A stretch of DNA of 64,000 nt from Hyphomicrobium_B sp001006785 (GCF_001006785.1 NZ_CDHO01000003.1:1-64000), one strand, 5' to 3'. Counted from the stretch's first letter, positions 1 to 8,224 are shown. A program made the numbers and translations. Notes: a model not told the origin generated them from the sequence alone.

Positions 1-229
1 TCGGGGGTGGGGGTCTACCGGAGTTCGCCGCTCCCCCACCCGGCGCTTACGCGCCACCCTCCCCGCAAGGTGGAGGGGAACAGCTCCCCGCCTCGCGCAC
101 GTCGAGCGTGAAAATGGAGTTCAACTCCGAAGTCTCGACACGCATCCCCTCCCCCCATTCCTTCAATGGGAGAGGGTTAGGGGCAGCATCGCGAGCGGTG
201 CTTACCGCCGCCCCTCATGCAACAAGGCC
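1..229. other. Intergenic region with repeat-like GC-rich palindromes
   Basis: No convincing gene is seen. The stretch lies downstream of the terminase gene, which is on the minus strand. It contains two imperfect palindromes built of C- and G-runs: CCCTCC at 57-62 facing GGAGGG at 72-77, and a second one around 145-185 that ends in GGGAGAGGGTTAGGGG. Elements of this look are common intergenic repeats in alphaproteobacterial genomes (recalled, not searched). Long ORFs here are antisense shadows. Confidence 0.5.
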
Positions 230-270
230 GTGCCCTGCGGTCGGCTCCGCGAAGCGGAGTCGCCGGGCAC
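230..270 (-). repeat. 41-bp palindromic repeat, copy 1
   Basis: Core GGCTCCGC-GAA-GCGGAGTC, flanked by outer arms GTGCCC and GGGCAC. Same architecture as the five other copies at 1382, 1531, 1606, 2040 and 18445. This copy lies 35 bp past the stop of the terminase gene and is intergenic. Its orientation is opposite to copies 2, 3, 5 and 6. Confidence 0.8.
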
Positions 271-305
271 CACAAAAAACATTGCCGGGCACCAACAGGA
301 AAGCA

Positions 306-1808
306 TCACAACATCCTCACTGTCGGTTTCAGCGCATCACTCAACAGCAAATCCGTAATCGCCCAGACAAGCGCGTCGGCGCGATCGGGGCTGCGGCCCT
401 TGACCGTGCCGTCGGACCCAAACGCACACATCTGATCCTCGAGCGCGTCGAGCCGGCCGACGTGCGCCACGCGGCCTTCCGCGTAGAGCGCCGCGACCGG
501 CTCGGCCCTAACCCATTTTCCCCGCGTCGCTCTGACTTTGACGACGGGGAAATTCTGTCGAAACTGCTGCAGCACGGAGACGACGAGATCTCCGCCTTGA
601 TTGACTTCAGCGACCATGCGGTCGGCTTCGTAATCGTCGAACGCGGAAAGCGCCGCACGCGCCCAGATTTCAGGCGTTCGTCCCTGTACGGTTCGATCGG
701 CGAGAACGTAGGCGCGCTTGTCGACACCCAATCCCGCAACGACAATTCCGCACGCATCCGACGCGGCCGTCGCCGTAACCGGCGGATCGACAGCCACGAC
801 GACGCGTTGCATCTCGGGCACCGCATCGACGCGCGCCTCCTCGATCCAATGCCGCCGCCACAGGCCGTCGCTCGCATCCTCGACGATTTCGCCGAGCAAT
901 TCCTGCCGCCCGATCGCCGAGCCCGCGTAACGCCGCGTCATCTCCGCGAGAAACGTCGGCGCGAGGTTCAACGCGTTGTCCGCCGTCGCGAGATTGACGG
1001 TCACAGTCGCTTCGTCCGCGATAATCGATTTCAAAAGCTTCGTTGCGCGCGGCGTCGTCGTCACGCAGGCGCGCGGCGCATCTCCGAGACGAAGCGCAAA
1101 CTGCAGCATGTCCCACGCCTTCTCCGCGTTCCGCCACTTCGCAAGCTCATCGCACCAGGCGGCGGTGAATTGCGGACCGCGCAGAGCTTCTGCTTCGTCC
1201 GCCGAGAACAATTCCGCCACCGCGCCGTTCGGCCATGTGAGCCGCCGCTTCGACGGCTCGAACACGGGCCGCTCGCGCGCCGGATGAACCGCGAGCAAAC
1301 CCGATTGCCCTTCGATCATCACGTTGCGCACGTCGGCCAATGTTTTTCCCACCAGCGCGATACGCGGGGATTCTTTTGTTGGCGCTCGGCGACTCCCGTT
1401 CCGCGAGCCGGCCGCCGAGCGCGGCCCTGGATCTTCGCCGCAGGCCAGCCCTCTGATCCACTCTGCACCCGCGCGAGTCTTGCCGGACCCGCGTCCGCCA
1501 AGCAGCATCCACACGCGCCATTGTTTGATTGCGCCTTGCGACTCCGCTTCGCGGAGCCGGCCGCAAGGCGCGGCGTTGTTGGACGAATCTCGCGCAACAT
1601 CGAGCGCGCTCGGCGTCCGGCTCCCCGCAGGGGAGTCGCCGAGCGACAACAAAGGACTCAATTGTTCGTCCCGCGCCCACAATTCCCAATCATGCGCGAT
1701 GAACTCCAGCTCGGCGGCCGAAAGCTCATTCAGAATGTCGCTGAGACGTCCGTTTGCGATTGAGGCGTTCAAGACGTTCCGCAATTTCGCGGCGTAAGTC
1801 TTCCGCAT
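306..1808 (-). CDS. Phage/gene-transfer-agent-like terminase large subunit
   Basis: ATP-driven DNA-packaging motor and nuclease, about 500 residues. The Walker A motif GGRGSGKT is at residues 104-111 and is followed by RAGAEWIRG; a Walker B-like AAWCDE lies near 216-221; the C-terminal half begins with a VVVAVDPP strand expected of the RNase H-like nuclease domain. The N-terminal ELEFIAHDWELWARDEQ resembles GTA terminases. Three 41-bp palindromes are read through in frame, adding peptides at about residues 54-68, 79-92 and 129-142 around the Walker A strand. The start used overlaps the upstream gene by 83 bp; TTG codons at residues 9 and 13 are alternatives. The rest of a GTA or phage cluster would lie left of the window. 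Whether the protein still works with these insertions is unknown. Confidence 0.88.
   Translation of the reverse strand: MRKTYAAKLRNVLNASIANGRLSDILNELSAAELEFIAHDWELWARDEQLSPLLSLGDSPAGSRTPSALDVARDSSNNAAPCGRLREAESQGAIKQWRVWMLLGGRGSGKTRAGAEWIRGLACGEDPGPRSAAGSRNGSRRAPTKESPRIALVGKTLADVRNVMIEGQSGLLAVHPARERPVFEPSKRRLTWPNGAVAELFSADEAEALRGPQFTAAWCDELAKWRNAEKAWDMLQFALRLGDAPRACVTTTPRATKLLKSIIADEATVTVNLATADNALNLAPTFLAEMTRRYAGSAIGRQELLGEIVEDASDGLWRRHWIEEARVDAVPEMQRVVVAVDPPVTATAASDACGIVVAGLGVDKRAYVLADRTVQGRTPEIWARAALSAFDDYEADRMVAEVNQGGDLVVSVLQQFRQNFPVVKVRATRGKWVRAEPVAALYAEGRVAHVGRLDALEDQMCAFGSDGTVKGRSPDRADALVWAITDLLLSDALKPTVRML
1382..1422 (+). repeat. 41-bp palindromic repeat, copy 2 (inside terminase)
   Basis: Outer arms GCGCTCGGC and GCCGAGCGC pair perfectly around the core GACTCCCGTTCCGCGAGCC. 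It lies inside the terminase ORF and is translated on the minus strand as AAGSRNGSRRA, the same frame as copy 5. Confidence 0.9.
1531..1571 (+). repeat. 41-bp palindromic repeat, copy 3 (inside terminase)
   Basis: Outer arms GCGCCTTGC and GCAAGGCGC pair perfectly around GACTCCGC-TTC-GCGGAGCC. It is translated on the minus strand in a different frame from copy 2, giving APCGRLREAESQGA. It sits 34 bp from copy 4, which has the opposite orientation. Confidence 0.92.
1606..1646 (-). repeat. 41-bp palindromic repeat, copy 4 (inside terminase, inverted)
   Basis: Arms GCGCTCGGC and GCCGAGCGA around GGCTCCCC-GCA-GGGGAGTC, in the orientation opposite to copies 2, 3 and 5. It is read through by the terminase ORF as SLGDSPAGSRTPSA, a third reading of the element without a stop codon. 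Confidence 0.9.
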
Positions 1809-2142
1809 GAGCCAGCGCCTCCTTGCTCTTGGCGTCGCCTCCCGTTGCCTTTCGCTTCGTCATCTCGCGTTGCATCTCAACGGCTTTCTCCAATGCATTG
1901 ACCATCTGCGACAGAGCCCGGGACGCACGCTCGCGATCCTGCGACGTGAGCCCCTTCTGCTTTTCGAGTTTTTCGAGTTCGCCATCGATCGTGTTGTAGA
2001 CACGCTGCACGAGGGCGCCCGGTTTTGACTTCTTTGCTGGCGCGCTGCGACTCCCCTTCGGGGAGCCGGCCGCAGCGCGCGGGGCAATTTTCTTCGAGCG
2101 GACACGCGTCGTCGTTCGCCGCGCGCTCGATGCCGCTGCCAT
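1726..2142 (-). CDS. Small terminase-like / hypothetical protein upstream of terminase
   Basis: 138 residues. A basic low-complexity N-terminus (about 1-45) is followed by a helical region (LVQRVYNTIDGELEKLEKQK ... LSQMVNALEKAVEMQREM) likely to form a coiled coil. Its place directly before and overlapping the terminase large-subunit gene suggests a terminase small subunit or GTA g1-like accessory protein; that function is inference from position and helical build. Residues about 21-34 (AAGSPKGSRSA) are encoded by copy 5 of the 41-bp palindrome. The ATG start is near the MAAASSARR residues. Confidence 0.65.
   Translation of the reverse strand: MAAASSARRTTTRVRSKKIAPRAAAGSPKGSRSAPAKKSKPGALVQRVYNTIDGELEKLEKQKGLTSQDRERASRALSQMVNALEKAVEMQREMTKRKATGGDAKSKEALAHAEDLRREIAERLERLNRKRTSQRHSE
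2040..2080 (+). repeat. 41-bp palindromic repeat, copy 5 (inside small terminase-like gene)
   Basis: Arms GCGCGCTGC and GCAGCGCGC pair perfectly around GACTCCCC-TTC-GGGGAGCC. It is translated on the minus strand as AAGSPKGSRSA, matching the frame used by copy 2 in the neighbouring gene. Confidence 0.9.
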
Positions 2143-2376
2143 GGGCTGCTCACCTTTTCAGAATTTCGGGAAACGCGTTCGGCGCAACGGCCGGGATTTC
2201 GGTGAGATCGTCGTCTCACACTTTCCGCGTTATACAGAGATGATGCCCGAGAAGCGTCGCGCTGTCAATTGAGAAAACAACATAACACGTTGAAAATATT
2301 TGAAATTATAGCAATCCGGAAGTCAAACCGTCCAAGTATAAATCAGCTCCGGCAAGCGAGGATAAGTTTCTCCGCG
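2143..2376. other. AT-richer intergenic region
   Basis: About 230 bp between the start of the small terminase-like gene and the end of the YcgN-family gene. The part at 2265-2345 is markedly richer in A and T than its surroundings. No ORF, tRNA or clear terminator was seen. It may hold the promoter of the terminase pair. Confidence 0.4.
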
Positions 2377-2997
2377 TCAGCGTGATCGACCAGACGAAGC
2401 CGCGCGTTCCTTACGTTGGCGAGGTTGTTCCGGCGCGGCCTGCTGCTCCTCAGCCCCCAAATCCGGGATGATGTAGCGCCAGTAGTTCTCTTCCTTGACG
2501 CGCTTCTCGCTCATCGCGAACGAGCTGACTGCGATGCCCGCCTGATGCACCGTCTCGGACGACCCGGAAATCAGCGGATGCCACCACGGCAGATCGCGCC
2601 CTTCGTCGACAATGCGATAGCCGCACGTCGGCGGCAGCCATTTCAGCTCGCGCGCCCGTTTGACGTCGATCTGCAGACAATCCGGCATCTTGCTGAAGCG
2701 ATTCGCATAATCCTTGCACTGGCAGGTCCGCACGTTCAGCATGCTGCAGGCGAGCTTCGTGGTGTAGACCTCACTCGTGTCTTCGTCCTCGAGCTTGACC
2801 AGGCAGCAACGGCCGCAGCCGTCGCAGAGCGATTCCCACTCCTCGGGCGACAGCTGTTCAAGCGTTTTGGTCTTCCAGAACGGTTGGCTGTCGCCGTCCA
2901 ACGTCAGTCTCTCTTTCACTTGCCAGCGCCGCCGAATTGACCACAATTTGGTCGCCTTGCGACGCCTAACGTCCGTCGCTGAAGGTTTGCGGTGCAT
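2377..2997 (-). CDS. YcgN/YkgJ-type cysteine cluster protein (UPF0260)
   Basis: The core PFWKTKTLEQLSPEEWESLCDGCGRCC, with further cysteines in KLACSMLNVRTCQCKDY and PDCLQID, is the diagnostic cysteine pattern of the UPF0260/YcgN family. These are small cytoplasmic proteins thought to bind a metal or Fe-S cluster; the biochemical role is not established. The family core begins near residue 38, so the ATG start giving 206 residues may be too early; an in-frame GTG at 2919 is an alternative. The C-terminal 30 residues are a charged Gln/Arg-rich tail. It is divergent from the PBP1A gene, separated by 125 bp that should hold both promoters. Confidence 0.85.
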   Translation of the reverse strand: MHRKPSATDVRRRKATKLWSIRRRWQVKERLTLDGDSQPFWKTKTLEQLSPEEWESLCDGCGRCCLVKLEDEDTSEVYTTKLACSMLNVRTCQCKDYANRFSKMPDCLQIDVKRARELKWLPPTCGYRIVDEGRDLPWWHPLISGSSETVHQAGIAVSSFAMSEKRVKEENYWRYIIPDLGAEEQQAAPEQPRQRKERAASSGRSR

Positions 2998-3122
2998 CCA
3001 GCAGGGAGGCGCCGCAATAGTGCTTGCAATGCGTCACGTGTTTTGGTGCTGAAGGGGCTTAATCCCACGTGCCCCGCAAGGCAAGTCTGCCGTCGGGTCG
3101 ACGTGGCAAGGGGTGACGGGTC

Positions 3123-5402
3123 TTGAACGACTGGTTCTTCAGACAGGGCGGACGCGACCGTTTCATCAACTGGCTTGCCCTTGATTCGAAACTCAACTCG
3201 ACGCTTGGCGAGGCTTGGTCTCGCATCAAGGATTACTGGAACGCCGGCTCGAGCTACTTCGCTCGCTTCCAGCTCGTCGGCTGGCGGCGCCTGCTGAATG
3301 AATTCGCCTCCGAAGGCCTGACGATGTTGTTCGGCGGACTGGTCGTGCTCTACGGCCTGGCGCTGCCAGCGTTCCAGGAATTCGACGAAAGCAAGTTCCT
3401 GACCGGCAAGTTCGCGGTCACCTTCCTCGACGTCAACGGCAACGAGATCGGCAAGCGCGGCATCCTGCACAACGACGCGGTGCCGCTCGATCAGATTCCC
3501 GACGTCCTCATCAAGGCGACGCTGTCGACGGAAGACCGCCGCTTCTTCGAGCACTACGGCATCGACGTGCTCGGCACGATGCGCGCCCTGCTGACGAACG
3601 TGCAGGCGAACGAGGTCGTGCAGGGCGGCTCGACGCTGACGCAGCAGCTCGCCAAGAACCTGTTCCTGTCTTCCGAACGCTCGCTGCAGCGAAAAATCAA
3701 GGAGCTGTTCCTCGCCTTCCTGCTCGAGAGCCGGTACACGAAGCGGCAGATCCTGAAACTCTATTTCGATCGCGCCTACATGGGCGGCGGCACGTTCGGC
3801 GTCGAAGCCGCGTCGCAGTATTATTTCGGCAAGTCGGTGCGCGACATCACGATGGCGGAAGCGGCCATGCTCGCCGGATTGTTCAAAGCTCCGTCGAAAT
3901 ATTCGCCGCTCGTCGATCTCGCGGCTTCGCGCGCCCGCACCAATCAGGTGCTCGATAACCTCGTCGAAGCCGGATACTACACGGCAGGACAGGTTCATGC
4001 CGCGCGCATGAGCCCGGCACGCGTCGCCGAGAACCGCACGTCGACGAGCCCCGACTGGTTCCTCGATTGGGCGTATGAAGAAGTGCAGCGGCTGGCCGAA
4101 GGCAAGGACCAGTATGTTCTGACGGCGCGCACAACCGTTGATCTCACGCTGCAGCGTCAGGCGGAAGAAGCGCTCAACGCCACACTGAAACGCAACGGCC
4201 GCTCCGATCATTTCAATTCCGGCGCCATCGTCGTGATGGAAACCGACGGCAAGGTGCGCGCCATCGTCGGCGGCCCCGACTACGGCGAAAGCCAGTTCAA
4301 CCGCGCGACGCGCGCCAAGCGTCAGCCCGGCTCATCGTTCAAGGTCTACGTCTACGCGGCAGCATTGGAGAACGGCTACAAGCCCGACACGATGGTGCGC
4401 GACGCCTCGCGCTCATGCGGAAACTGGTCGCCGTCGAACTACGGCGGCGGCGGCGGCTCGGGCGGCAGGCTTCCGCTCTGGCAGGCGCTGGCGAAGTCAT
4501 TGAACACGGTCGCAACGGAACTCTCCTTCGCGGTCGGGCGCGAGAAAGTCATCGAGATGACCAAGCGTCTCGGCATCGAAGGCGTGAAGAAAACGTGCTC
4601 GATGGCGCTCGGAGACGGCGGCATCACGGTGCTCGAACACACTGGAGGTTTCGCGACCTTCGCCAACGGCGGCAAGCGCGCCAAACCGTTCGGCATTCTC
4701 GACATCACGACGTCGAAAGGCGACCTCCTCTATTCGCGCGAACGCGATGAGCCGCCGGCCGAGCAGATTGTCTCGCGGCAGGTAGCCGAAGGCATGAACA
4801 CGATGCTCTATCGCGTCGTCAACGAAGGCACCGGCGGCATGGCCAATCTCGATTTCACCAACGTCGCGGGCAAGACCGGCACCTCGACCGGACCCAAGGA
4901 CGCATGGTTCATGGGCTTCACCGGCAAGTACGTTGCGGGCGTGTGGATCGGCAACGACGACAATCACGCGATGCGCATGGGCGTCACCGGCGGCCATCAG
5001 GCGGCGCCCGTCTGGCATGATCTCATGACGGTGGCGCACACCGACATGAACATCCCGACCATTCCAGGCCTGCAACCGCATCCGCGTCAGATCGAGGAGC
5101 AGCAGCGATTGGCGGCGATCAAGGCCGCGCAGGTCGCGGCCGGACTTGAACCCGCGACGAAGGACGAAGCCGGCAAGCCCGAAACCATCATGTCGGAAAA
5201 AACCCGCGCCGTATTGAAGTCGCTGACGACGGCGCTGCGCAAGGCAGAAGGCGGCCCTGGCGATCCCGCGACGCCATCGCCGTCCAATGCACCGCAAGAT
5301 CCGAAGGACCCCAAGACTCCCGAACGTGCCGACCGGCGCGCGCCGCTGTTCGGTTCGCCTTCCGGCGAGCCGGGCGCATCCGGCGCCCAGCGCGCACAGT
5401 AG
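3123..5402 (+). CDS. mrcA: Penicillin-binding protein 1A family (bifunctional murein synthase)
   Basis: 759 residues. A membrane anchor lies near residues 66-85 (MLFGGLVVLYGLALPAF). The GT51 glycosyltransferase domain follows, with EDRRFFEHYGID near 137 and GGSTLTQQLAKNLFL. The transpeptidase domain has SSFK (Ser404, Lys407), an SLN-type second motif (KSLNTV) and KTGTS at 584-588, so both activities look intact. A Pro/Lys-rich tail of about 90 residues follows. The enzyme polymerises and crosslinks peptidoglycan in the periplasm. The start is a TTG preceded by a purine-rich AAGGGGTGACGG. The next gene begins 12 bp downstream, so transcription with the DUF1214/DUF1254 pair is likely. The symbol reflects family membership only. 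Confidence 0.93.
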   Translation: MNDWFFRQGGRDRFINWLALDSKLNSTLGEAWSRIKDYWNAGSSYFARFQLVGWRRLLNEFASEGLTMLFGGLVVLYGLALPAFQEFDESKFLTGKFAVTFLDVNGNEIGKRGILHNDAVPLDQIPDVLIKATLSTEDRRFFEHYGIDVLGTMRALLTNVQANEVVQGGSTLTQQLAKNLFLSSERSLQRKIKELFLAFLLESRYTKRQILKLYFDRAYMGGGTFGVEAASQYYFGKSVRDITMAEAAMLAGLFKAPSKYSPLVDLAASRARTNQVLDNLVEAGYYTAGQVHAARMSPARVAENRTSTSPDWFLDWAYEEVQRLAEGKDQYVLTARTTVDLTLQRQAEEALNATLKRNGRSDHFNSGAIVVMETDGKVRAIVGGPDYGESQFNRATRAKRQPGSSFKVYVYAAALENGYKPDTMVRDASRSCGNWSPSNYGGGGGSGGRLPLWQALAKSLNTVATELSFAVGREKVIEMTKRLGIEGVKKTCSMALGDGGITVLEHTGGFATFANGGKRAKPFGILDITTSKGDLLYSRERDEPPAEQIVSRQVAEGMNTMLYRVVNEGTGGMANLDFTNVAGKTGTSTGPKDAWFMGFTGKYVAGVWIGNDDNHAMRMGVTGGHQAAPVWHDLMTVAHTDMNIPTIPGLQPHPRQIEEQQRLAAIKAAQVAAGLEPATKDEAGKPETIMSEKTRAVLKSLTTALRKAEGGPGDPATPSPSNAPQDPKDPKTPERADRRAPLFGSPSGEPGASGAQRAQ

Positions 5403-5414
5403 GAGGATCAGGGC

Positions 5415-6071
5415 GTGGCGTCGCTCGAACTCAAATCCTATGAGCGGCCATCGGCGCTGGCGCTTGTGCGCACCGTTGCGGCGATCATCTTCCGCGCCGT
5501 CAGTCTGATCGCGGCCGTCGCGCTCGCAACCGGCGTCGGCGTCTGGTCGAGCCGCTACATGATCTCGCGCGGCTCTCCGCTTTCCGTTGATTCCTACGGT
5601 CCCTGGCAACACTGGCGCGACCTCGGCCGCGAAAACGCCGACCCGTATTCGAAGGCGCATCTCGCATCGACCGGCAAGCTCAGGATCTCCGCCGATAGCG
5701 CCGGCATCTTCGAAGCACGGACGGACTCGCAAGGCGCGCGCCTGCACTCTTCCTGCAACTACAAAATCGAGGGCGCGAGCTTGCCCGGACTTTGGTGGAG
5801 CCTCGCGGTCTTCGATGCTCGTGGCCGCCTGATCCGCAACGACGCGGATCGCTATACGTTCACCGCCGATACGATCGCACCGAACCCGAACGGATCGTAT
5901 GTCGTGACGCTCGGCCGCGACGCGCGTCCCGGCAACTGGATACCGACCGGCGGCGCAGGGCGTCTCGTTCTCGTGTTCACCGTGCTCGATCCGGCGAACG
6001 GCCTCTCCGACGAGCAGCGCGCTGAACGCAACAAGCGGCTTCCCGTCATCACGCGGGAGAGCTGCTCATGA
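5415..6071 (+). CDS. DUF1214 domain membrane/periplasmic protein
   Basis: 218 residues. One hydrophobic segment lies at about 17-45 (RTVAAIIFRAVSLIAAVALATGV), followed by a soluble part. PYSKAHLASTGKL and the C-terminal NWIPTGGAGRLVLVFTVLDP fit the DUF1214 family. Its start is 12 bp after the PBP1A stop and its TGA overlaps the ATG of the DUF1254 gene by 4 bp, so the pair is translationally coupled. The molecular function is unknown; the envelope location and the link to PBP1A are inference from the membrane segment and context. Confidence 0.82.
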   Translation: MASLELKSYERPSALALVRTVAAIIFRAVSLIAAVALATGVGVWSSRYMISRGSPLSVDSYGPWQHWRDLGRENADPYSKAHLASTGKLRISADSAGIFEARTDSQGARLHSSCNYKIEGASLPGLWWSLAVFDARGRLIRNDADRYTFTADTIAPNPNGSYVVTLGRDARPGNWIPTGGAGRLVLVFTVLDPANGLSDEQRAERNKRLPVITRESCS

Positions 6072-6625
6072 ACCTGTTCAAGCGCATCGACTGGCGGCTT
6101 TTGGTGATCTTCGTTCTGGTCGCGGTGATCGTCCACATCGTTGCGACGTTCCTCGCCGTCAACGATCAGCGCGGCACGGCTTACGCCCGCCTCGCGAATG
6201 TTCTGCCGCACAACACGATGACGATCGTCGGGCCGGTCGACACGCAACAGGCGCTGCTGCCGTATCTGTCGCCGGACGCGCGATACGCGTTCTGCCCGTT
6301 CGATACCGCGGATCGCGCAATGCGCGTGCACGCGTTGCTGCCCGACCTCGGATGGACCGTCGGCGTCTATGCGCCTGACGGGACGAACCTCTATTTCGCC
6401 GCCGCCTCCTCCGAGCGCGAGACGACGATCAATCTCTCGATCATTCCGGCCGATGATCGTTTCCTGGGCCTATCGAGCGAAGCTCCGCAGACCGGCGACA
6501 CAGATCAGACCATCGCCGCGCCGAAAGGCTTCATCGTCGTGCGCGCACCCGACCGGGGCGATCCCTATCGCACCGAAACGCAATCCGTGCTCGAAAAAGC
6601 CTCGTGCTCCGTCCGGCGCACTTAA
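6068..6625 (+). CDS. DUF1254 domain membrane protein
   Basis: 185 residues. An N-terminal membrane segment (about 10-30, LLVIFVLVAVIVHIVATFLA) is followed by a domain with RLANVLPHNTMTIVGP and YLSPDARYAFCPFD, characteristic of short DUF1254 proteins. These commonly travel next to DUF1214 proteins, as here. The ATG overlaps the preceding stop (ATGA). Function unknown. A Cys in ARYAFCPFD and another near the C-terminus (KASCSVRRT) could form a disulfide if the domain is periplasmic. Confidence 0.8.
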   Translation: MNLFKRIDWRLLVIFVLVAVIVHIVATFLAVNDQRGTAYARLANVLPHNTMTIVGPVDTQQALLPYLSPDARYAFCPFDTADRAMRVHALLPDLGWTVGVYAPDGTNLYFAAASSERETTINLSIIPADDRFLGLSSEAPQTGDTDQTIAAPKGFIVVRAPDRGDPYRTETQSVLEKASCSVRRT

Positions 6626-6643
6626 TGCTCGCTGCCCGGCGCG

Positions 6644-6838
6644 TCAGCTATCGATTTCGAGCGTATCGCGACCAGGCTTGCTCTTCTTCGGCTTTTCGAC
6701 CGCAGGTTCGGGCCGTTCATACCTGACACCCGGAAAGAAAACGATGTCGGCCGAACCGCCGGCGTTGACCGGCCCGGAGTTCACCGGCAAAGACTCGGTT
6801 CGTCGCGAAGTGCTCCTGAATTCCACGATTGTCGCCAT
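6644..6838 (-). CDS. Small conserved hypothetical protein (64 aa)
   Basis: The reading frame is open to 6928, but the ATG at 6838 (MATIVEFRSTSRR) is preceded by a G-rich GGGGGG at good ribosome-binding spacing and gives a protein of the type I recall as conserved in Rhizobiales: a MATIVEFR start, a middle with ADIVFFPGVRYE, and a basic Lys/Pro-rich end. No domain or function is recognised. It is convergent with the DUF1254 gene, ending 18 bp after it. Confidence 0.6.
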   Translation of the reverse strand: MATIVEFRSTSRRTESLPVNSGPVNAGGSADIVFFPGVRYERPEPAVEKPKKSKPGRDTLEIDS

Positions 6839-7045
6839 GCGTGGCCCCCCAAAACACGAAGCTCCCTTCGTGCATGCGGCTCCGCCCGTCATGAGGCTCG
6901 TCAACCACCCCGTTATGACACCGTACAAAAACGGTTGCGGCGAAGATGCGTTGCGGCCGCTCGAATCAGCGCATGCATCGATTACAGGCGCGGGGGCATT
7001 AACGGAGTGTAAATCTTCCAGCGTCGCGCGCGGAAGCAGCCTCCG

Positions 7046-7390
7046 CTATGGCAGCAATTCATCGCCGAGAAAATTGCGCCCCTCGCGATCCTCGATTTCG
7101 ACGATCCAGAGATCGCTGTCGAAACTCGTCTCGCGGTTCAGCAGCGTTTCAGCCTCCGCCTCCGGAACGAAACCACGATCGAAGCGCGACACCCAGCGCC
7201 GGTCGTGATCGGCATCGTCAAGTCCGGCCGGAGCCGGCGCATAGACGGCCGCCATCAGATCCTGACGCACGATCTTGATGAAGATCGCACCCGCATCGTC
7301 ATCGCCGTGGCGCACGACCACGCCGCTGGCGCCGTTGACGGTGCACCGGCGCAAATACGCCTTGACCCAGATTTCTGATTTAAGCCGCAT
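7046..7390 (-). CDS. DUF1491 family protein
   Basis: 114 residues. RLKSEIWVKAYLRRC near the start, GDDDAGAIFIKI in the middle and a C-terminal LWIVEIEDREGRNFL match the DUF1491 family, small cytoplasmic alphaproteobacterial proteins of unknown function. It lies 33 bp downstream of the peptidoglycan-binding gene on the same strand, so the two are probably co-transcribed from the CtrA-box region at 8209. Confidence 0.8.
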   Translation of the reverse strand: MRLKSEIWVKAYLRRCTVNGASGVVVRHGDDDAGAIFIKIVRQDLMAAVYAPAPAGLDDADHDRRWVSRFDRGFVPEAEAETLLNRETSFDSDLWIVEIEDREGRNFLGDELLP

Positions 7391-7423
7391 GCTCTCAAGT
7401 TATCAGCAAGACCGGCGCAGCGC

Positions 7424-8152
7424 CTAGCGCGAGGCGGAGCGCGACGACGCACCCTGGCGCAACTTCGCTTGACCCTGAAGACGGATCAGCCGGCTCATCA
7501 TCGGGCCTGAGATACGGCCGCTAGCCTTGAGCTTCTGCTCGGTCTCGAATTCGCGGATCGCGCGCCCGAGTTCCGGCGTCAGCGCTCCCCCAGCGGCACC
7601 CGTCTGATAGCCGAGCGCGGCAAGCTTCAGCTTGACGTCGCGCACCAGCGCCTCGCCATCGGGCGAGATCGTTTTGCCCGGCCGCGCGCTGTTCTGTTCG
7701 AGCGACGACGAGCCGAGCACGATCTGGCTCAGCAGCGGCTCGCTCGGTTTGCCGGTCAGCACCAGCCCGTTGTCGTATTCGTAAGCGAAGATCGCGGCGC
7801 GCGTGACGAGCCCCGCGACGCCGTCCGGCTGCCCGACATCATACCCGCGCGCATCGAGTTCGCGCTGAATGCCGCGCGTGACTTCCGCCGTGTTGGCGTC
7901 GTCCTTCAGCGGACCCGTCGGAGGATCGGTCGGCCCCGGCAACGGCGGCGCAGCCGACGGTGGCGATGTCGGCCCCATTCCGAGTCCCGGACCTTCCACC
8001 CATCCGCCACGCGCCGGCAGCCCTCCGGTCTCGATCGCGCTGGCCTGACTTGCTCCCGGTCCCTTGCCCTGGAACGCAGCCATGTTGACGGCGACGCTGA
8101 GCGTCATCAGCACGGAAGCGCCGATTGCGATTTTGCGATCCCACCCGATCAT
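7424..8152 (-). CDS. Membrane-anchored peptidoglycan-binding domain protein
   Basis: 242 residues. A signal anchor lies at about 7-27 (KIAIGASVLMTLSVAVNMAAF), a Pro/Gly-rich linker at about 50-80, then two peptidoglycan-binding-type three-helix repeats: IQRELDARGYDVGQPDGVAGLVTRAAIFAYE near 95 and VKLKLAALGYQTGAAGGALTPELGRAIREFE near 173. The protein should sit in the periplasm bound to the wall. A full-consensus CtrA box lies 57 bp upstream of the ATG, suggesting cell-cycle control (inference). DUF1491 follows on the same strand. Confidence 0.83.
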   Translation of the reverse strand: MIGWDRKIAIGASVLMTLSVAVNMAAFQGKGPGASQASAIETGGLPARGGWVEGPGLGMGPTSPPSAAPPLPGPTDPPTGPLKDDANTAEVTRGIQRELDARGYDVGQPDGVAGLVTRAAIFAYEYDNGLVLTGKPSEPLLSQIVLGSSSLEQNSARPGKTISPDGEALVRDVKLKLAALGYQTGAAGGALTPELGRAIREFETEQKLKASGRISGPMMSRLIRLQGQAKLRQGASSRSASR

Positions 8153-8208
8153 GTCTCAACGGCTCCGTTCGCCCCTGCGCGGTATCGCAAGACTATGCCG
8201 GCCAGCCG

Positions 8209-8224
8209 TTAAGGTCTTCTTAAC
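8209..8224. promoter_or_regulatory. CtrA box
   Basis: TTAA-N7-TTAAC, an exact full match to the binding site of the alphaproteobacterial cell-cycle regulator CtrA. It lies in the divergent space between the peptidoglycan-binding gene (start 8152) and the DUF5330-type gene (start 8399), in position to act on the former. Confidence 0.6.

Noticed and set aside
108..1763. 551-codon plus-strand open frame opposite the terminase
   Set aside because: Arg/Pro-rich translation without any motif; exact shadow of the terminase gene, which has Walker motifs on the other strand.
5351..5379. Possible degenerate seventh copy of the 41-bp palindrome at the end of PBP1A (GGTTCGCC-TTCC-GGCGAGCC)
   Set aside because: The inner stem is similar in design and the encoded peptide is reminiscent, but the outer 9-bp arms are missing and the core bases differ; the resemblance may be chance.
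2916..5747. Two long minus-strand open frames (431 and 416 codons) opposite PBP1A
   Set aside because: Composition is Arg/His/Asp-rich without domains; PBP1A on the plus strand has all catalytic motifs. Long antisense frames are expected in GC-rich DNA.
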